This document shows, piece after piece, positions 10,658 through 23,138 of a stretch of 64,000 nt of DNA (positions are counted from its first letter, which is position 1; every line of letters begins with the position of its first letter). Below the pieces are notes generated by a model. That model was not told where the DNA came from and ran no database searches. It saw nothing but the letters and a program-made list of their open reading frames with translations. Source of the stretch: CAYWBW01 sp964456745 (GTDB taxonomy: Bacteria > Patescibacteriota > Gracilibacteria > GCA-2401425 > JAJOLG01); contig CAYWBW010000001.1 of the NCBI GenBank assembly GCA_964456745.1, positions 1-64,000 on the forward strand. The letters run 5' to 3'. Made by a program: the position numbers and the translations under genes.

Positions 10658-13267
10658 ATGGATTCAAGATCAGATTTAACATTAAATAAAGTAACAGAAC
10701 TTGCGACAGAGCGAGGTTTGGGATGATGTATTAGATGTATAAAGTGAGCTTTGGATGCAACATTTGATAACAAGAATAAGGCTATCAAAAGAGCTGATTT
10801 AATAGATGTTACAGTATTGCGAGATGTTTCAGAAGAAACCAATGAAGCTATTTATGCTCTTGCGTGAGATATCATTAGGACTTGAAAGCCAACAAGGCAG
10901 TTGCGTGAACAGATCAATTTATCTCTAACAGAACATAATAAAAAATTTGATAAAGATAATTTAGAAAAAATATGCAATAGATTTAAAGAGTTGTTTAAAC
11001 AATGATGATTTTCTCCTGACCAGTTGGATGGTTTTGTGACTGCATTGACTAAAGGAATACTACAACAAAAAGAAATTTGAGTTGTGCGTCTTGGATTTGC
11101 ATCTTGAGATGTTGTGGAAACAAGACTATGATTTTGAATGTCCATGTCTGAAAAATTAGAGTTATATTTGAATGATTTGATTCATGCAAGAGATGAGTTG
11201 GGATTAAATGTAGCTGACAAAGAAGCCTATAAAGTATCTGAAAGAGTTGATCGTATTTATCCAATACTGATTAGAAATGAGATTTACAATAAATCAAATT
11301 TAACAAGACTTGCAATACGAGTTGCATGCTGAAAAAGTCTTCCAAAAATACCTAAGAAATTAAATTGAGATTTTTATAGTGATTTTATAAACCTAGCTCC
11401 TAATCAAAAGAACAATGTAGTAAGTGCTGCAAATGATATAAGAAATAATTTTGGAATAACAAGACGAACTAAATTTGATCATAAAGTTACTGAATTGATA
11501 GCGAATTATTTATCTGATTATAATGAACATTATTATTATGTTAATCACGAGAAATGTTTAAGAAAATTAAAGCCTTTACTGGAATTAAGGATGGATAAGG
11601 TTGAATATGACAGTTTTATTAATTTCTTAGATATTTTAGAGTTAAATGTTGATTGAGCATTTTTTGTTAATTGTGAGATTAATTGAGAAATATGTTGTCA
11701 TAAATTTGATTTAGATCCTTTTTATTGACCTACAATGCCAGAATTTTATATTGATTTAATAAGAAAGATTGAGCAATTAGAAGATTCTAATGATTGAGAG
11801 ATAAAAATATTAAATGTAGATTATAAAACAAAAGCTGTGTTAGATAATGTAGAAAGTGCAAAGACTAAATTGCAAAAATTAAATAATGAATTTATTAAAG
11901 TTCATTCTCAAGTAAAAACAGCATCTGAAAAGATTGGGCTTACTCAGATATGTGATAAGGCAAATAAATTAAAAATATCTGTCGATGAAATGGAAGAAGT
12001 AACAGATCCTTTTAATCTAAGTCAAATTGAATCTAAAATTGCTTTTTTAGAATCAAAAAGAGAAGAATTAGATGAATTAAAATTACTTATTAATCCTGTA
12101 ACACAATTATCTAAGAAATTCAAAAGTTGAAAATTTAGTTTGGATAAATGTCAAAAAGATCTTATTTTAATATCTTGATTTACAGAGAGTTTTGAAACTA
12201 TAAGACAAAAATCCAACTGACTTATTAATCTAAATACTTTTGTTTCTAAATATAATGAGATATGAATAGAATTAACATCTAGTTTATCTGACATTATAAG
12301 TCCATCTAATAAAGATATATTATCAGTTAGCTCAAGTTTAGAGCTAAGATCAATGGAGCAGTTATTTGAGAAAATTACAAATCTTAAAAGTTCTTCAGAA
12401 TGATATGTTCGCGATTTAAGAAATGATGAGAATAATTTGAGTAACGTTGCAGATATTATTTGAAAGGTGGATTTATTAACGCAAGAATCTATTTTGCTAG
12501 ATTGAGAGTTAAGAACTGTCCATAGGTATACATGAAGTTTAAATGTTGATTATTTATCAGGTGAAATGGCTAATGCAAATAGTGCAAGAGATGCTATACT
12601 TACTACTTACGATATCAGGGAAGCTAGAAAGTATTATGATTTAGCAAAAGTTTCTAATGAGCGTATAAAAATATTGGCTGAGCAATTGGTAGTTGATGTT
12701 GATAAATTAAGACAAGATCTTGAAGATAGTCAGGCTAAATTGATTTCTTCTGAGGAAATGAAAAACAGCCTCAGAACAGCTTTTTCGGTTTTACCTAGGT
12801 ACGCTTCAGTACTTGAAAATGAATTAGATAAAAAATTAAGATTTATTGAAGAGCAGTCTGAGATAATAAAACAGTTTCGAGATAGCCAAGGAGATTTGAA
12901 AAAGTCAATAGATCAAATGAAAAATGAGGTTGAAAAAATTAAAAATAAATTTGCAAAAATAATGAAACAAATTCAAGAATATATCCTTAAAAGTAAGAAG
13001 CAACTTGATGAAGTGTCTAATGATTTAGAAAAGGAAAGAGCTTCAAGAATTTTGTGATTCATTGAAATAATGTTAAGTGTTGGTTATGATTCAGATGATA
13101 TCGGAGATATGATTAGGTGTATTTATTGAAATGAATGAGATGATACTGGTATCGATACTGATGATTTAGATGGTGCACTTAAAACCATAGTTACTAAATT
13201 TGTTAACATGGTTCAAGAATTTAAGAAAAAAAATGTGCCTCTTGATTTGATAATGAGATACGTATAA
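10658..13267 (+). CDS. Large cytoplasmic coiled-coil protein of unknown function
   Basis: An 869 aa protein not recognised as a member of any named family. There is no signal peptide or membrane segment. Residues 1-200 form a mixed charged domain with Cys residues near 24-27 (GGCIRCIKG). A central region (about 390-490) and a long region near 640-800 are rich in Glu, Lys, Leu and Gln with heptad-like spacing, predicting coiled coil. It ends with an acidic helical segment (GDMIRCIYGNEGDDTG). The gene stands alone between an upstream candidate promoter and a downstream rho-independent terminator. Architecture suggests a structural, scaffold or chromosome-associated role, but nothing in the sequence proves that. 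The coding call is very secure because the frame is open for 870 codons with only TGA interruptions. Confidence 0.85.
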
Positions 13268-13350
13268 GGGTGTGAAGCTTATTTTGATAGTAATTAGGGT
13301 TAACGGGGATAATATCCAGTAAGTTAAATATTAAAAATTAAGATAAAAAA

Positions 13351-13384
13351 TGCGTGAATCTAAGACTTCACGCAAATTTTTTTA
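13351..13384 (+). terminator. Rho-independent terminator, likely bidirectional
   Basis: Perfect 8-bp stem TGCGTGAA / TTCACGCA with an 8-base loop, followed by a T-rich tail on the plus strand and preceded by an A run (T run on the minus strand). It lies between convergent genes ending at 13267 (plus) and 13406 (minus). Confidence 0.88.
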
Positions 13385-13405
13385 TTAAATTTTATTAACT
13401 TATTT

Positions 13406-15775
13406 TTACAATCAAAGAATCTTTACAAGTCTATAAATACTTTCTGCAACCTCAGCTCTAGAAACTCAGTTTGATGGAAAAAAGTTTCAGTTTGCATCAG
13501 AAATTTTATTTTCTTTTATATAATTTATATATGTTCAAAACCAAGCGCTTGCTGGTACGTCTGAGTATGGATCTTCGCTTGCTTGTTCGATTTCAACTCA
13601 AGATGATAATAGTAATATTTTATAATACTCTGCTCTATTAACCTCTTTTGCTGGTTTGAAAGTTCAGTCATCATAACCTTTTACTATGCCTTTTTGCAGA
13701 GCTGCTCATATGTATTGAGCGTACCAAGCAGAATCATCTGTGTCTGAAAAAGGTAATGATATTGATCAGTTTGATGTAATTTTAAGAGCTTTAAATATCA
13801 TCTTAACTGCTTCAACTCTAGTAACAGTTTTGTTTGGTTTAAATGTTCAGTCATCATAACCTCATATAACTCAAGTTTCTTTAAGATATTTAATTGCATC
13901 AAAGTTTTTATGATTATTTGATACATCATTAAAAATTTCCTCATTACTTTCTTCCGGCTTAGTTTCTGGACCAATTATAGGCTGCTCATCAGCAGATCAA
14001 TGTTGATCATCTGAAACATCATTACTAACATCATTAATTACAACAGTTTCTTTTTCAACAACAATTTCTTTCTCAACAATAATTTCTTTTTCTTTAACTT
14101 TAATTTCAAAATCAGTTCAGTTTAAGCTAACGATAGCATTTCATGTTTTTTCAGAACTAAATTGTATTTTTATTTTTGATCCTACGAAATCTGTTTCTTC
14201 TAAAAGATATTGATTTAGTTTTCATACTCATGCAAGGTCAAGTGCGTAGTCTCTGTGAATGTCTGCAAATGATCAATCAAGATTATTAATAAAAATATCA
14301 ATATTTAACTTATCTCCAGCTTCAACTGTTTGATTTCATGTAAATAATATTTTTATGCTTTCATCAATTTCCCATGCACTATCTGGTATTACAACTTTAA
14401 CTTCTTCCTTTGGTTCTTCTTTAATTTCTTCCTTTTCCCCTACTTCCTCAGTTGTATCTTCTTTCACGTCATCATTTTCTATTGTTTCATGTGAAATTGT
14501 TTCATGTGCAATTGTTTCATGCGAGGTGGAAGCAACTTGCTCTGTGCTATTTATAATTTCATTTCCAGATTCATTATCTTCTTCTATCCTTGGAGATACT
14601 GATTCAATTTGTTTTTTGAAACTAAGTCAGTCGTATTTTATTTCAAAAGTAAATTCTTCTTCTTTTTGATTTGTTATCATTACTGTTGCAATTCAGTCTT
14701 TAAATCTTAGCGTTTTTGAAAATCTGGCAAATGATGAACTAGAACCTATTTCAATATCAGTAGATGATTTAAAATTTGTAATAACTCTTCATTCTTTATC
14801 TTCACTGATTATAGTTAGGGCTAGCCTGCTATCTGTTGCAAATTCATCGGCTGCAATAATCTTAAAATTACTAAAGTTTGATTCATCTCATGATATACTT
14901 GAATTTCAATTGAAATCTCAATCTAAATGAGCTTCAACCCATCTCATAGGATTTACAGTATTAGCTATTGCATTTTCTTGTTTAAATCCATCCCTAATAG
15001 CAGAAAAGAAATTTAAATTAGCAGCATATACTTCTTTTGATGTAAATGGCCAATATGGAAACCATTGAGCTTGTTTTCTATCAATTTGAAAATGAAGGTG
15101 CGGAATAGTTGAAGTTCAGCTGTTTCATGATTTTCAAATAACTTGTCATTTTTTAACAATATCTCCTTCTTGAACTCAGGTTTCAGATAAATGACTATAA
15201 GATGCATAAAAAGTTTCAGTTTTGCTTGTATCTGGATAGTCTGGAACATTTTCCATTTCTATAACTATATAATTTCAAAATCAAGTATTGCCATGAACAA
15301 CTTTTACAACTTTACCATTAGCAACTGATAATATCGGAGTTCATTCTGGTATTCTAATATCAACTGCAGGGTGCGATCCTGTGTATTCTTTTCTTTGAAG
15401 TACGTTATAATTTCAAAGATAAACAACTGCATATGTAAGTTTTGCGAGTTTTTCTTGTGACTCCTCTGTCATTTCAGCAATATTTTTTCCTCATACACTG
15501 ATTAGGTAAGATGGAGCATCAATAAGCTTTCCTTCTGGAATTATAGAATATTTTGTTGTTTTATTATCTCATCACCAGTTAAACCAGTCAGGAACTTTTT
15601 CAACAGGTCTCACTGTTCAATCAAATTTCTCAGGAATTTTTACAATGCTAGCTCTAAACCATTCAGTGTTTCAAAAGATTGAAAGTATCGCAATACCACA
15701 AACTACAAAAAGTCATAAAAATAGGTCTTTATGTTTCGCCAAAACACCCTGGTCTAAGTTGTTTAATTTTTTCAT
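13406..15775 (-). CDS. Secreted M23 metallopeptidase with C-terminal SLH repeats
   Basis: Cell-wall hydrolase of 789 aa, probably displayed at the surface. A hydrophobic helix lies at about residues 19-36. The LytM/M23 domain has a HxxxD zinc motif (GSHPAVDIRIPEGTP, about residue 137) and HLHFQ (about 225). A central part has beta-sandwich-like segments and a Glu/Thr/Lys-rich linker with a three-fold repeat of a HETI-type unit. The last 200 residues contain three S-layer homology repeats, each with a GYDDGTFKP or comparable core and a TRVEAVK / NRAEYYK / SRAEVAE signature. The SLH repeats would hold the enzyme on the envelope; the M23 domain would cut peptidoglycan cross-bridges. It ends with TAA next to the shared terminator. 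Confidence 0.9.
14481..14525. repeat. 15-base tandem repeat inside the M23/SLH gene
   Basis: Three head-to-tail copies of ATTGTTTCATGTGAA-like units. They encode repeated five-residue HETIx units on the minus strand, in the low-complexity linker. Confidence 0.85.
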
Positions 15776-15910
15776 TTTTGTTTTTTTATTTGTTTTCACT
15801 ATATTGTAGCACAGAAATGAGATTTTTTCAAGCGGGAAAGTTTGTTAATTTGTTAATTTTTATTTTTTAAACTATTCTAGTTTTAGAAGGCTAAATATAG
15901 GGATAATGTA

Positions 15911-15939
15911 TTGTAATTTAATCTAAATAATGTTATAAT
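15911..15939 (+). promoter_or_regulatory. Promoter with an overlapping palindrome before the 2028-aa gene operon
   Basis: TTGTAA at 15911-15916 and a perfect TATAAT at 15934-15939, spacer 17. A 10-bp inverted repeat (15920-15929 with 15939-15948; arm AATCTAAATA) straddles the -10 box and could be a repressor site. The first ATG is at 15963. Confidence 0.7.
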
Positions 15940-15962
15940 ATTTAGATTTTTAATAATTAATA

Positions 15963-16121
15963 ATGAAAGTAAACAAGAAAATGGCATTACTAAAAAAACA
16001 AAAAAACCTTAAAAATAAAAAACGTAATATAAATTTTTTAACAAGTTTAGAAAAAAAACTTGATCATGTTGAAGATAATTTAAAAAAGATTAAGGCTTTT
16101 TGAGATATTGAAAATGTATAA
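15963..16121 (+). CDS. Small basic helical protein
   Basis: A 52 aa, very Lys-rich protein beginning MKVNKKMALLKKQKN and continuing as an amphipathic helix with heptad character (LEKKLDHVEDNLKKI). Family not recognised. The support is a good upstream promoter, an ATG 24 bases after the -10 box, and an 8-base overlap of its TAA with the ATG of the giant downstream gene, consistent with translational coupling. It contains one internal TGA (Gly). It may act with the downstream protein, but that rests on position only. Confidence 0.6.
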
Positions 16122-19100
16122 AATAAAAATGAAAAATATATTTTTAAATAAATACTGTTGGGGAAATGATTTATTTAATGAAAATAAATTAGTATTTCTA
16201 TATAATTGAGAATTAGAAAGTTCTTTTGATAAGTTGATGCCTGTAAAAGATTTTACCAAGCAAAAACTTGTAAATCTCAAAGAGCAAATTGAGTGATTTG
16301 ATGAGGACGTTAAAAGGGTAGAAGATTTGGATTTCAAAATTGATAGAGCAAATGTTAAAGAAAAAACTTTATTAAAATTAGTTCTTAATAGATTTCAAAA
16401 TTATTCAAGTGCAATATTTCTAATAAATAGAAGTAAATTAAATGAAAAGCAAAAAAAGGTTTATGATGAAACTTTAGCAATTTTAGAAAGCTTAAAATGA
16501 GATATTGCTGCATACAAGTCTGGAAATATAGAAATTGAATTTAAAGATGAAAGAAGTTATTTAAAAAAAATGCTTTTTAGCAAAAGATATTGATTTTCAA
16601 AAGATGAATTAGATAGTTTTGATTTTGAAAATGATATGAATATTTGATCTTATTATTTGAAAATATTTTTATTATATCCTGCAGATGAATGGGGATATCT
16701 TAAAAATACTTTGTTTGAATTTTCTGTAAATAGAAATTTTAATATGAAAAATTTCGAAAGTGTAAAATTATTATATACATATTTATCAAATCCAGTATTT
16801 AACAGTCCTAGTGTGGATTTTGGAAATTGATTGCGTTGATTGACTAACAAATGAGATTTTGACACTAATGTTAATAATGCTATTAAAATTATTGAATTTA
16901 CTTGAAGTAGTAGACCTATTTATGATAAAATAATGTATCGTTTTTGAGAAATGAATGTTAATATTGATGAATTAATAATGGAGTATTCGCCGCTTCCAAA
17001 GAATATTAGATTGAGTTTAGTTTTAAATATGAATGATTTCCGAGATCAATATGATTTTAGTAGTATTGATTGATTAAGGTCTTTTAAAAAGGCAAATAAT
17101 GGTTTTAATTTAAGTGGTGGTATATCATATAGTTTATGATACTTACCAGATTTTAATATTGATATTGGAAATCCTGATATTTTTAATAAATATTGATTAT
17201 TATTATCTAAATATGAGAATGAAATTGAATTTCTTGTTTTCTATGATAAAGATAAGTGAATACATTTATCTGAAATTGATTTAACAGTAGATTGATTTGA
17301 TAATTTAGAAAGATTACTTTGATTGACCAGACAATTACATGAAAAATTAAAGAAAAATACAAAACATTTTCTTTTTTTGCTTTGAAGTACTGGTCTAAAG
17401 CCAGTTTCATTAGATGAATTAGAAAATGTAATTGGGCAAATACCAAATGTAAATATTAAAACTGTAACACTTACTTCTTCTGAAATTAAACAAATTTGAT
17501 ATAGCTTTGATTCGATTGAAGATATTGTAAAAATGATGGAAATTGCCTGAGAAATTGAGCATTGAACTAAAAATAAAGAGGCATTAAAGGAAGATGAGTA
17601 TTTTGAGTCTCTCCAATTTTTGCAAGGTCATAGTTATATTAGTAATTATGAAAAATTAGCAATAGCATCAACTGAACTTTTTTCTTTAGTTTTGGATTCA
17701 TATAATTATTTAAGATTAATAAAAAATATTCCAAAAGATTTAAGGTTTAATAATGTACAGGAATTTAAAGATTATTTTGATTTTGAAAAAAGAAAAAGTT
17801 ATAAGAAGTTGTATGATTCTCAGATTCAATGAAAACCATTTGACCGACAATTAGAAATTAAAGATTCTATGTGAAAAATGCAGGAGCATAATATACTGTT
17901 TTCTTTACATGAAGATAATGTATTAGCATTATCAATAATTGAAGATAATAATGCTTTTTCAGAGGTAGTTGACCTTAGTAATTATTATGATAGTGATAAT
18001 ACTCCAATATTTTCTAGCATTGAAGAAATGAAAGAATATTTTGTTATTGATAAAAAAAGAAGAATATTAAATTTAAGCAATTGAGTAAAGGGTTTATGAG
18101 AAGATTATTATAAATATTCTTTTGAACTAAAGAAGCTAGCAACGGCTTTGTATAAAAGATGAATTGATTTTGAGGCAGATCAAGTTTCAATGCAAAAAGT
18201 TCACAAGCTAGCAAAACATGTGGATTGATTATGATGATATATTGATTTTAAAAATTTTGATATTATACCTCTACTTAAAAATGATTTAGATTGATTTATT
18301 GATTTGTATTGATATGTAATTCCAGAATTAAATAAAAAAACATCTCGTTTATACAGTAATTATTGAGATTGCTTGGTGCAGCTTAATCAAATGATAACGG
18401 TAGATTGAAAAGAACAATATGCAGAATATTTAATTGAGTTAGATAATTTTATAAATTCTTTTGGTTATAGTGCATCTATGGTTGATAGTCATGTGCTTGG
18501 TTTGTACAGACAGAATTGAATGAAGATTAGTAGTGTAGATTTTTTTAGAAAATTAACAAAACTTTCAAGTTTGATTAAGGCTCAAAATAAATGGTCAGAT
18601 ATTTGAAAGTGATTAATTGATTTGAAAAAAGGATGAATTGATATAAATAAAGAGGCGGATTTAGATATGCTTATTTCCATGGCTGAATTTGCTAAAGCTC
18701 AGTATGATATTGATTTTAATAGCTATACTTATTATTCAGTAATAATGCTTTATAAAAATAAGTCATCCTTTCAGACCTTTCAAGTATTAGAACAAGAGTT
18801 TTGAATAAAATTAGAACCTGAATATTCCCGATTGACAATGGATATTAGTAATATCAAAGCTGTGGCTGAATTGCACAATTCTTGAGCGATTAGTACATTG
18901 TTAGATTTTAAAAATCATTTTTGATATAAATTGACAAATGGTTTTAGAATGAGAGATGAAGTTGGAGCTATAATTAATGTTCATCAGTCGTGAGCAATGG
19001 AAACAGTGTTAAAATTAAAAAATCATTTTTGATTTACCTTAAAAAAAAGATATAACTGAGAAGTTTCAATTCTTGAGTCTGTTCGAGATGATTACATTAC

Positions 19101-22100
19101 AAGGTTTCATCTATCTTGAGCCATGGAGACGCTTCTTAAGATGAAAGAGGCTTCTGTAGGAATTTATTGAAATAATATTGATGCTTGCATAGGTATACAT
19201 AATTTACCTGATAAAGAAAGGAATAAGATTATTGAATCGGTTAATAGACTTGCAACTAAGGCTTGATGGGAAAATGTTAGTCTTTCTTCTGCAAACAAGG
19301 TTATGAAGCTTGAAGAATTGTGAGCCATTGAAACTGTGGAAAGACTTTATTCTCAGTTATGAAAAAGATTTGATATACGTTATCCTGGTCATAAGAATAT
19401 TATTAAATTTCACAGTTTAGCTCAAGAAGAAAAAGATGAAATAATTAGTATTGCAAAGCAGATGAAAGAAAAGGTAGAATATGAATTTATGTATGAAGAT
19501 ACTGATAAATTGCTAAAATTTAAGGAAGATTGAATGATAGATTTTTCTATCTCAATGTGCAAATTATTTGATTTGTCGTTTAATTGAGTTCTTAATAGTA
19601 GGAATTATGACAGCCTTCTTAATTTAAAACAAATTTGAGCTCTGGATACTATTAAAAAATTAAAAAATGGTTTTGATTTTGAAATTGATAGTTATGATTT
19701 AAATAGACCTTCTTTTTATGAATTAATTATAAAAATTCATAATTCAGATACTACTGAATTAATTTGAAAAATATGAAAATTGGATTTGGGAGTCTCTCTT
19801 CCTAAATTTGTTGATTTTAATAAATTACATGATCCAAGATATTTAGAATTATTAAATTTTGTAGTTGATAATTTTAATTCTAAAAAATGATCAATAGAAA
19901 AATCAGTAGAAACTTTAAATCACTTATTTCAATTAGATTATCCTGTTTCTAAGGCTAAGCAGTCGCTTAAGGCTTTTGATGCTTTTTCAGATGCAAATCA
20001 AGAAAACTTCTTTCCTTGATTGCTAGGTAGTAAGAGAATAAATCCAGAACTTGGAATTAATCTGTTTTTTAAATTTTTTGCAGTGGATTACAATAAAACA
20101 AATATGCAAATATTTTGAATTGATCCTGAAAAAGAAATTCCAAGAGATTTACCAGTTGTTTCTGATATTGCAGAGTGACTTTGATGACTTGAATCATGAA
20201 TTGATCTTCAAAATTTTGATCCTAACAATGTTGAATCTTATGAAAATCTATTTACATTTATTCGTAAAAATTGACTTACACACTGGGAGCAGAAAGTGTT
20301 AGAGTGAATTAATTATAAACCATTTAAAAAGTATGTTGATGATAATTCATTAAGCAATGTGGTGAGTAAGATAAGAGAATTTAAAAATCGCGTTCATCCA
20401 AATATAGATAAGATTTTAATTAACTTTATTGATATATCTGTAAATACTCTTTCTGGTGAATTAAAGCAATATTTAAATCCAAAAACTTGAATGATCAATG
20501 TTACTCAAAATAATATTTGAGATGTTAATTCAATATTAGAATTGTGTTTATTGATGAAAGATAGAAATTGATGACTCATGGCAGAAATTGTAAAATCTAT
20601 TTTTCCAGATCATGTAGGTGATGAGTCTTTTGAAAATAATTTTGCTTTTATGGTGAGTATGTTGGATGTAGAAGAGATTAATTTTAAACAAGTAGATAAT
20701 ATTGAACAATTAAAAGATTTACTTTGATTACAAAAAAAAGCTAAGAAGTTTAGCATTAAGGCTAATGAAAGATATATTAATAATAAATTTTCCTGATTAG
20801 ACCTAATTGCAATTTTTACTAAATGAAAGATTGGAGAAGATTGAGCAGATACAACTTTTTGTTGTGATACAAGAACTATAGAAGAGATGAGAAAGTATAT
20901 GAATGATAATGTAGATAGGGTAACAGGTGATAGATTTGTTACTTCTCTTTGAGCAAATTTTTTAAAAGATAATCCAGTAAATTATGATAATCTTGATTTG
21001 TTATTTAGATTTGCAAAAAATTGGAAATCAGTAGATACACATAGAGATGTGAAATGATTATATAATCTTATATCAAATTTTGCTTATAATAAAATTGTGA
21101 GATTTATAAATTCCGAGCTTTGAGAAAATCAAGAGAATAAGTCAAAAGTTGATGGTGAATTAAAAAAACAAGGATCAAGTTTAGAATTTGTAATTAATGA
21201 ATTAAATTCTAATTGAGTTCCATTTGAAATTGTTCATTCAAAAGTACAAAAATGACTTATTTGACTCGCTGCTTGAAGAAGAAAATATGTTACAAGAAGG
21301 GCAACTGAAGATAAGTCAGAAAAAATAAATGTAAAATGAATTAGTATTTCGTTAGAGCAGTCTAATTGGAAAACACATAAATGAGTTAAGGTCTTGGAAG
21401 TTAAAATTTGATGAAAAGAAGTTGCTAAAGCAATTAAGATAAAAAGAGAATTTTGATCTGTAAAAATGCTAATGAGTGAAACTTGAATGGTTGATATGGA
21501 TCAAGAAGAGAGGGGTAACAAGTGAAGATTGATATTTTCAGCTCCTTTGGCATTTACTACTTGAAATCATAAGATGACAGAAATTGCCATACAAGAATGA
21601 AAAACTATGAATTACTTATTAAGTACAAAATGAAAAGATTGATTTGTAATTTCTGATCCAGATTGAAGAGTAAGGATTTTAAATAAAACAAAATTAAAAT
21701 TAAGTAATTTTTTAGATAATTCAAAAGAAAATTTAGGAAGAAAAGATCGTAGAAAGTATGAATGATTTTACAATCAAGATTGAGAATTAGAAGACAGAGG
21801 TCTTGATGTAATGAATAATTTGGAAGATTTTATTTTATTTATTAATTTTATGGAAACACAAAAATTATCTTTACTTGCAAATATGTTACTTGTAGAAAAT
21901 TGACAATTAGCAAATTATTGAACTGATTGAGCTGATAGTAGAAGATTTTTTGTTGAATATAATGATTGATCAATTTGAGTAATAGATTCTACTGAAAATA
22001 TGTCAACAAAATCACTTATGGAAATTGCAGTAAAATCTTGAGTAAAAAATGCTGTATATATGGATACATGAATGTATGATATGGCAGCATTTCATCAACC

Positions 22101-22200
22101 CGACTGAAAAAAACGTATCATGTGACATAATGATACTAACATGTCTTCTAACAGATTAGTTGTTTATAGTGGGAATAGTGAAGATAAAGTGTCTAAATAG
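16114..22200 (+). CDS. Giant 2028-aa repeat protein with C-terminal phosphodiester glycosidase-like domain
   Basis: One continuous frame of 2029 codons using TGA as glycine; a standard-code reading would split it into dozens of pieces. No signal peptide is visible at either candidate start (ATG 16114 or 16129). The bulk is charged and helical. A recurring motif of the form GAxxTxxxLKxxFGxxL appears at about residues 924, 960, 1002, 1070 and 1175, indicating helical repeats. The last 130 residues (DSRRFFVEYNDGSIGVID, SLMEIAVKSGVKNAVYMDTG, MSSNRLVVYS) follow the pattern of the NAGPA/DUF2233 phosphodiester glycosidase domain. In that family the pattern is a helix, then a strand ending in a D-x-G motif, then an Asn-Arg region. 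The typical GGGS after the Asp is replaced by TGMY, so activity is doubtful. The function of the long N-terminal part is unknown. Confidence 0.8.
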
Positions 22201-22221
22201 ATATTCATTTTAATTCAATAA

Positions 22222-22845
22222 ATGACAAGATCTAAAAAATATAAAATCATAGATATCCTAAAAAAAACCTATCCAGACGCAAAATGCGGTCTTGATTTTA
22301 ATACTCCTTTAGAATTACTAGTTGCAACAATTCTCTCTGCTCAGTGTACAGATAGGAGGGTAAATGTGGTAACAAAGGTTCTATTTAAGCGATGCAAAAC
22401 TTTAGATGATTATATAAATTTAAATCCAAATGAATTTGAGTTAATTATTAAAACAGTGTGAATGGCAAACACAAGGACTAAAAATATTATAGCTTCATGT
22501 AAAATAATATCAGAAAAATATTGATGAAAAATTCCTAAAACATTAGATGAGTTAGTTGTATTGCCATGAGTATGAAGAAAAACAGCAAACGTAGTTTTAT
22601 CAAATGCTTTTCAGATTGCATCCTGAATTGCAGTTGATACACATGTTTCAAGAGTTTCACAAAGATTGTGACTTACAAAAGAAAAATTGGCAGAAAAAAT
22701 TGAAAAAGATCTTATGAAACTAATACCAAAAAAGGATTGGATAATGATTTCACATCAGATTATTCAGCATGGGAGAGAGGTTTGTGGGGCTAGGAGTCCG
22801 GATTGTGGTAACTGCGTGTTTAAGGGGGTTTGTGGGTATAATTAA
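22222..22845 (+). CDS. nth: Endonuclease III (DNA N-glycosylase/AP lyase)
   Basis: Base excision repair enzyme that removes oxidised pyrimidines and nicks AP sites. The 207 aa match a full-length Nth. The helix-hairpin-helix LPGVGRKTANVV carries the catalytic Lys, the Asp lies in AVDTHVSRVSQRLGL, and the C-terminal 4Fe-4S loop is C-x6-C-x2-C-x5-C (CGARSPDCGNCVFKGVC). Both glycines of the HhH PGVG turn are TGA, a strong direct sign of the recoding. The ATG at 22222 follows the giant gene by 21 bases, so it may be cotranscribed. Confidence 0.96.
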
Positions 22846-22998
22846 AAGTTTTAATTTAAGAATTTAAAATAACGAATAAGTAGGTCATAGATAATTTGAA
22901 TTTTGTTTTAGCATTATGTTACTATTTCATGTGATTCATTATTTGTTTGTGTTGGATTTATTGTTTTTTGTAATTATTGCGCCTCTTGCTCCTGTGGC

Positions 22999-23022
22999 AG
23001 AGATGCGATTAATCGCATCTCT
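22999..23022. repeat. 24-base perfect palindrome
   Basis: AGAGATGCGATT followed directly by its reverse complement, with no loop. It lies in the 293-base gap between nth and the next gene. There is no T tract directly after it, so it is not a standard terminator; it may be a protein-binding site or the end of an RNA. Confidence 0.75.
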
Positions 23023-23075
23023 ATCATAAGTTTTTATCTTTATTTAAATTTTAGAATATTTTTTTACAAAAAATA

Positions 23076-23104
23076 TTGCCTTTTAATAAAGTTTTCTCTA
23101 AACT
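23076..23104 (+). promoter_or_regulatory. Candidate promoter for the 377-aa gene
   Basis: TTGCCT at 23076-23081 and TAAACT at 23099-23104 with a 17-base spacer, 34 bases before the ATG at 23139. Confidence 0.55.
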
Positions 23105-23138
23105 CCGTTCCAATTAATTTTTTTAACTAATTTTTATT

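Noticed and set aside
13300..13350. Possible extra small gene before the terminator
   Set aside because: No ORF longer than a few codons with either code.
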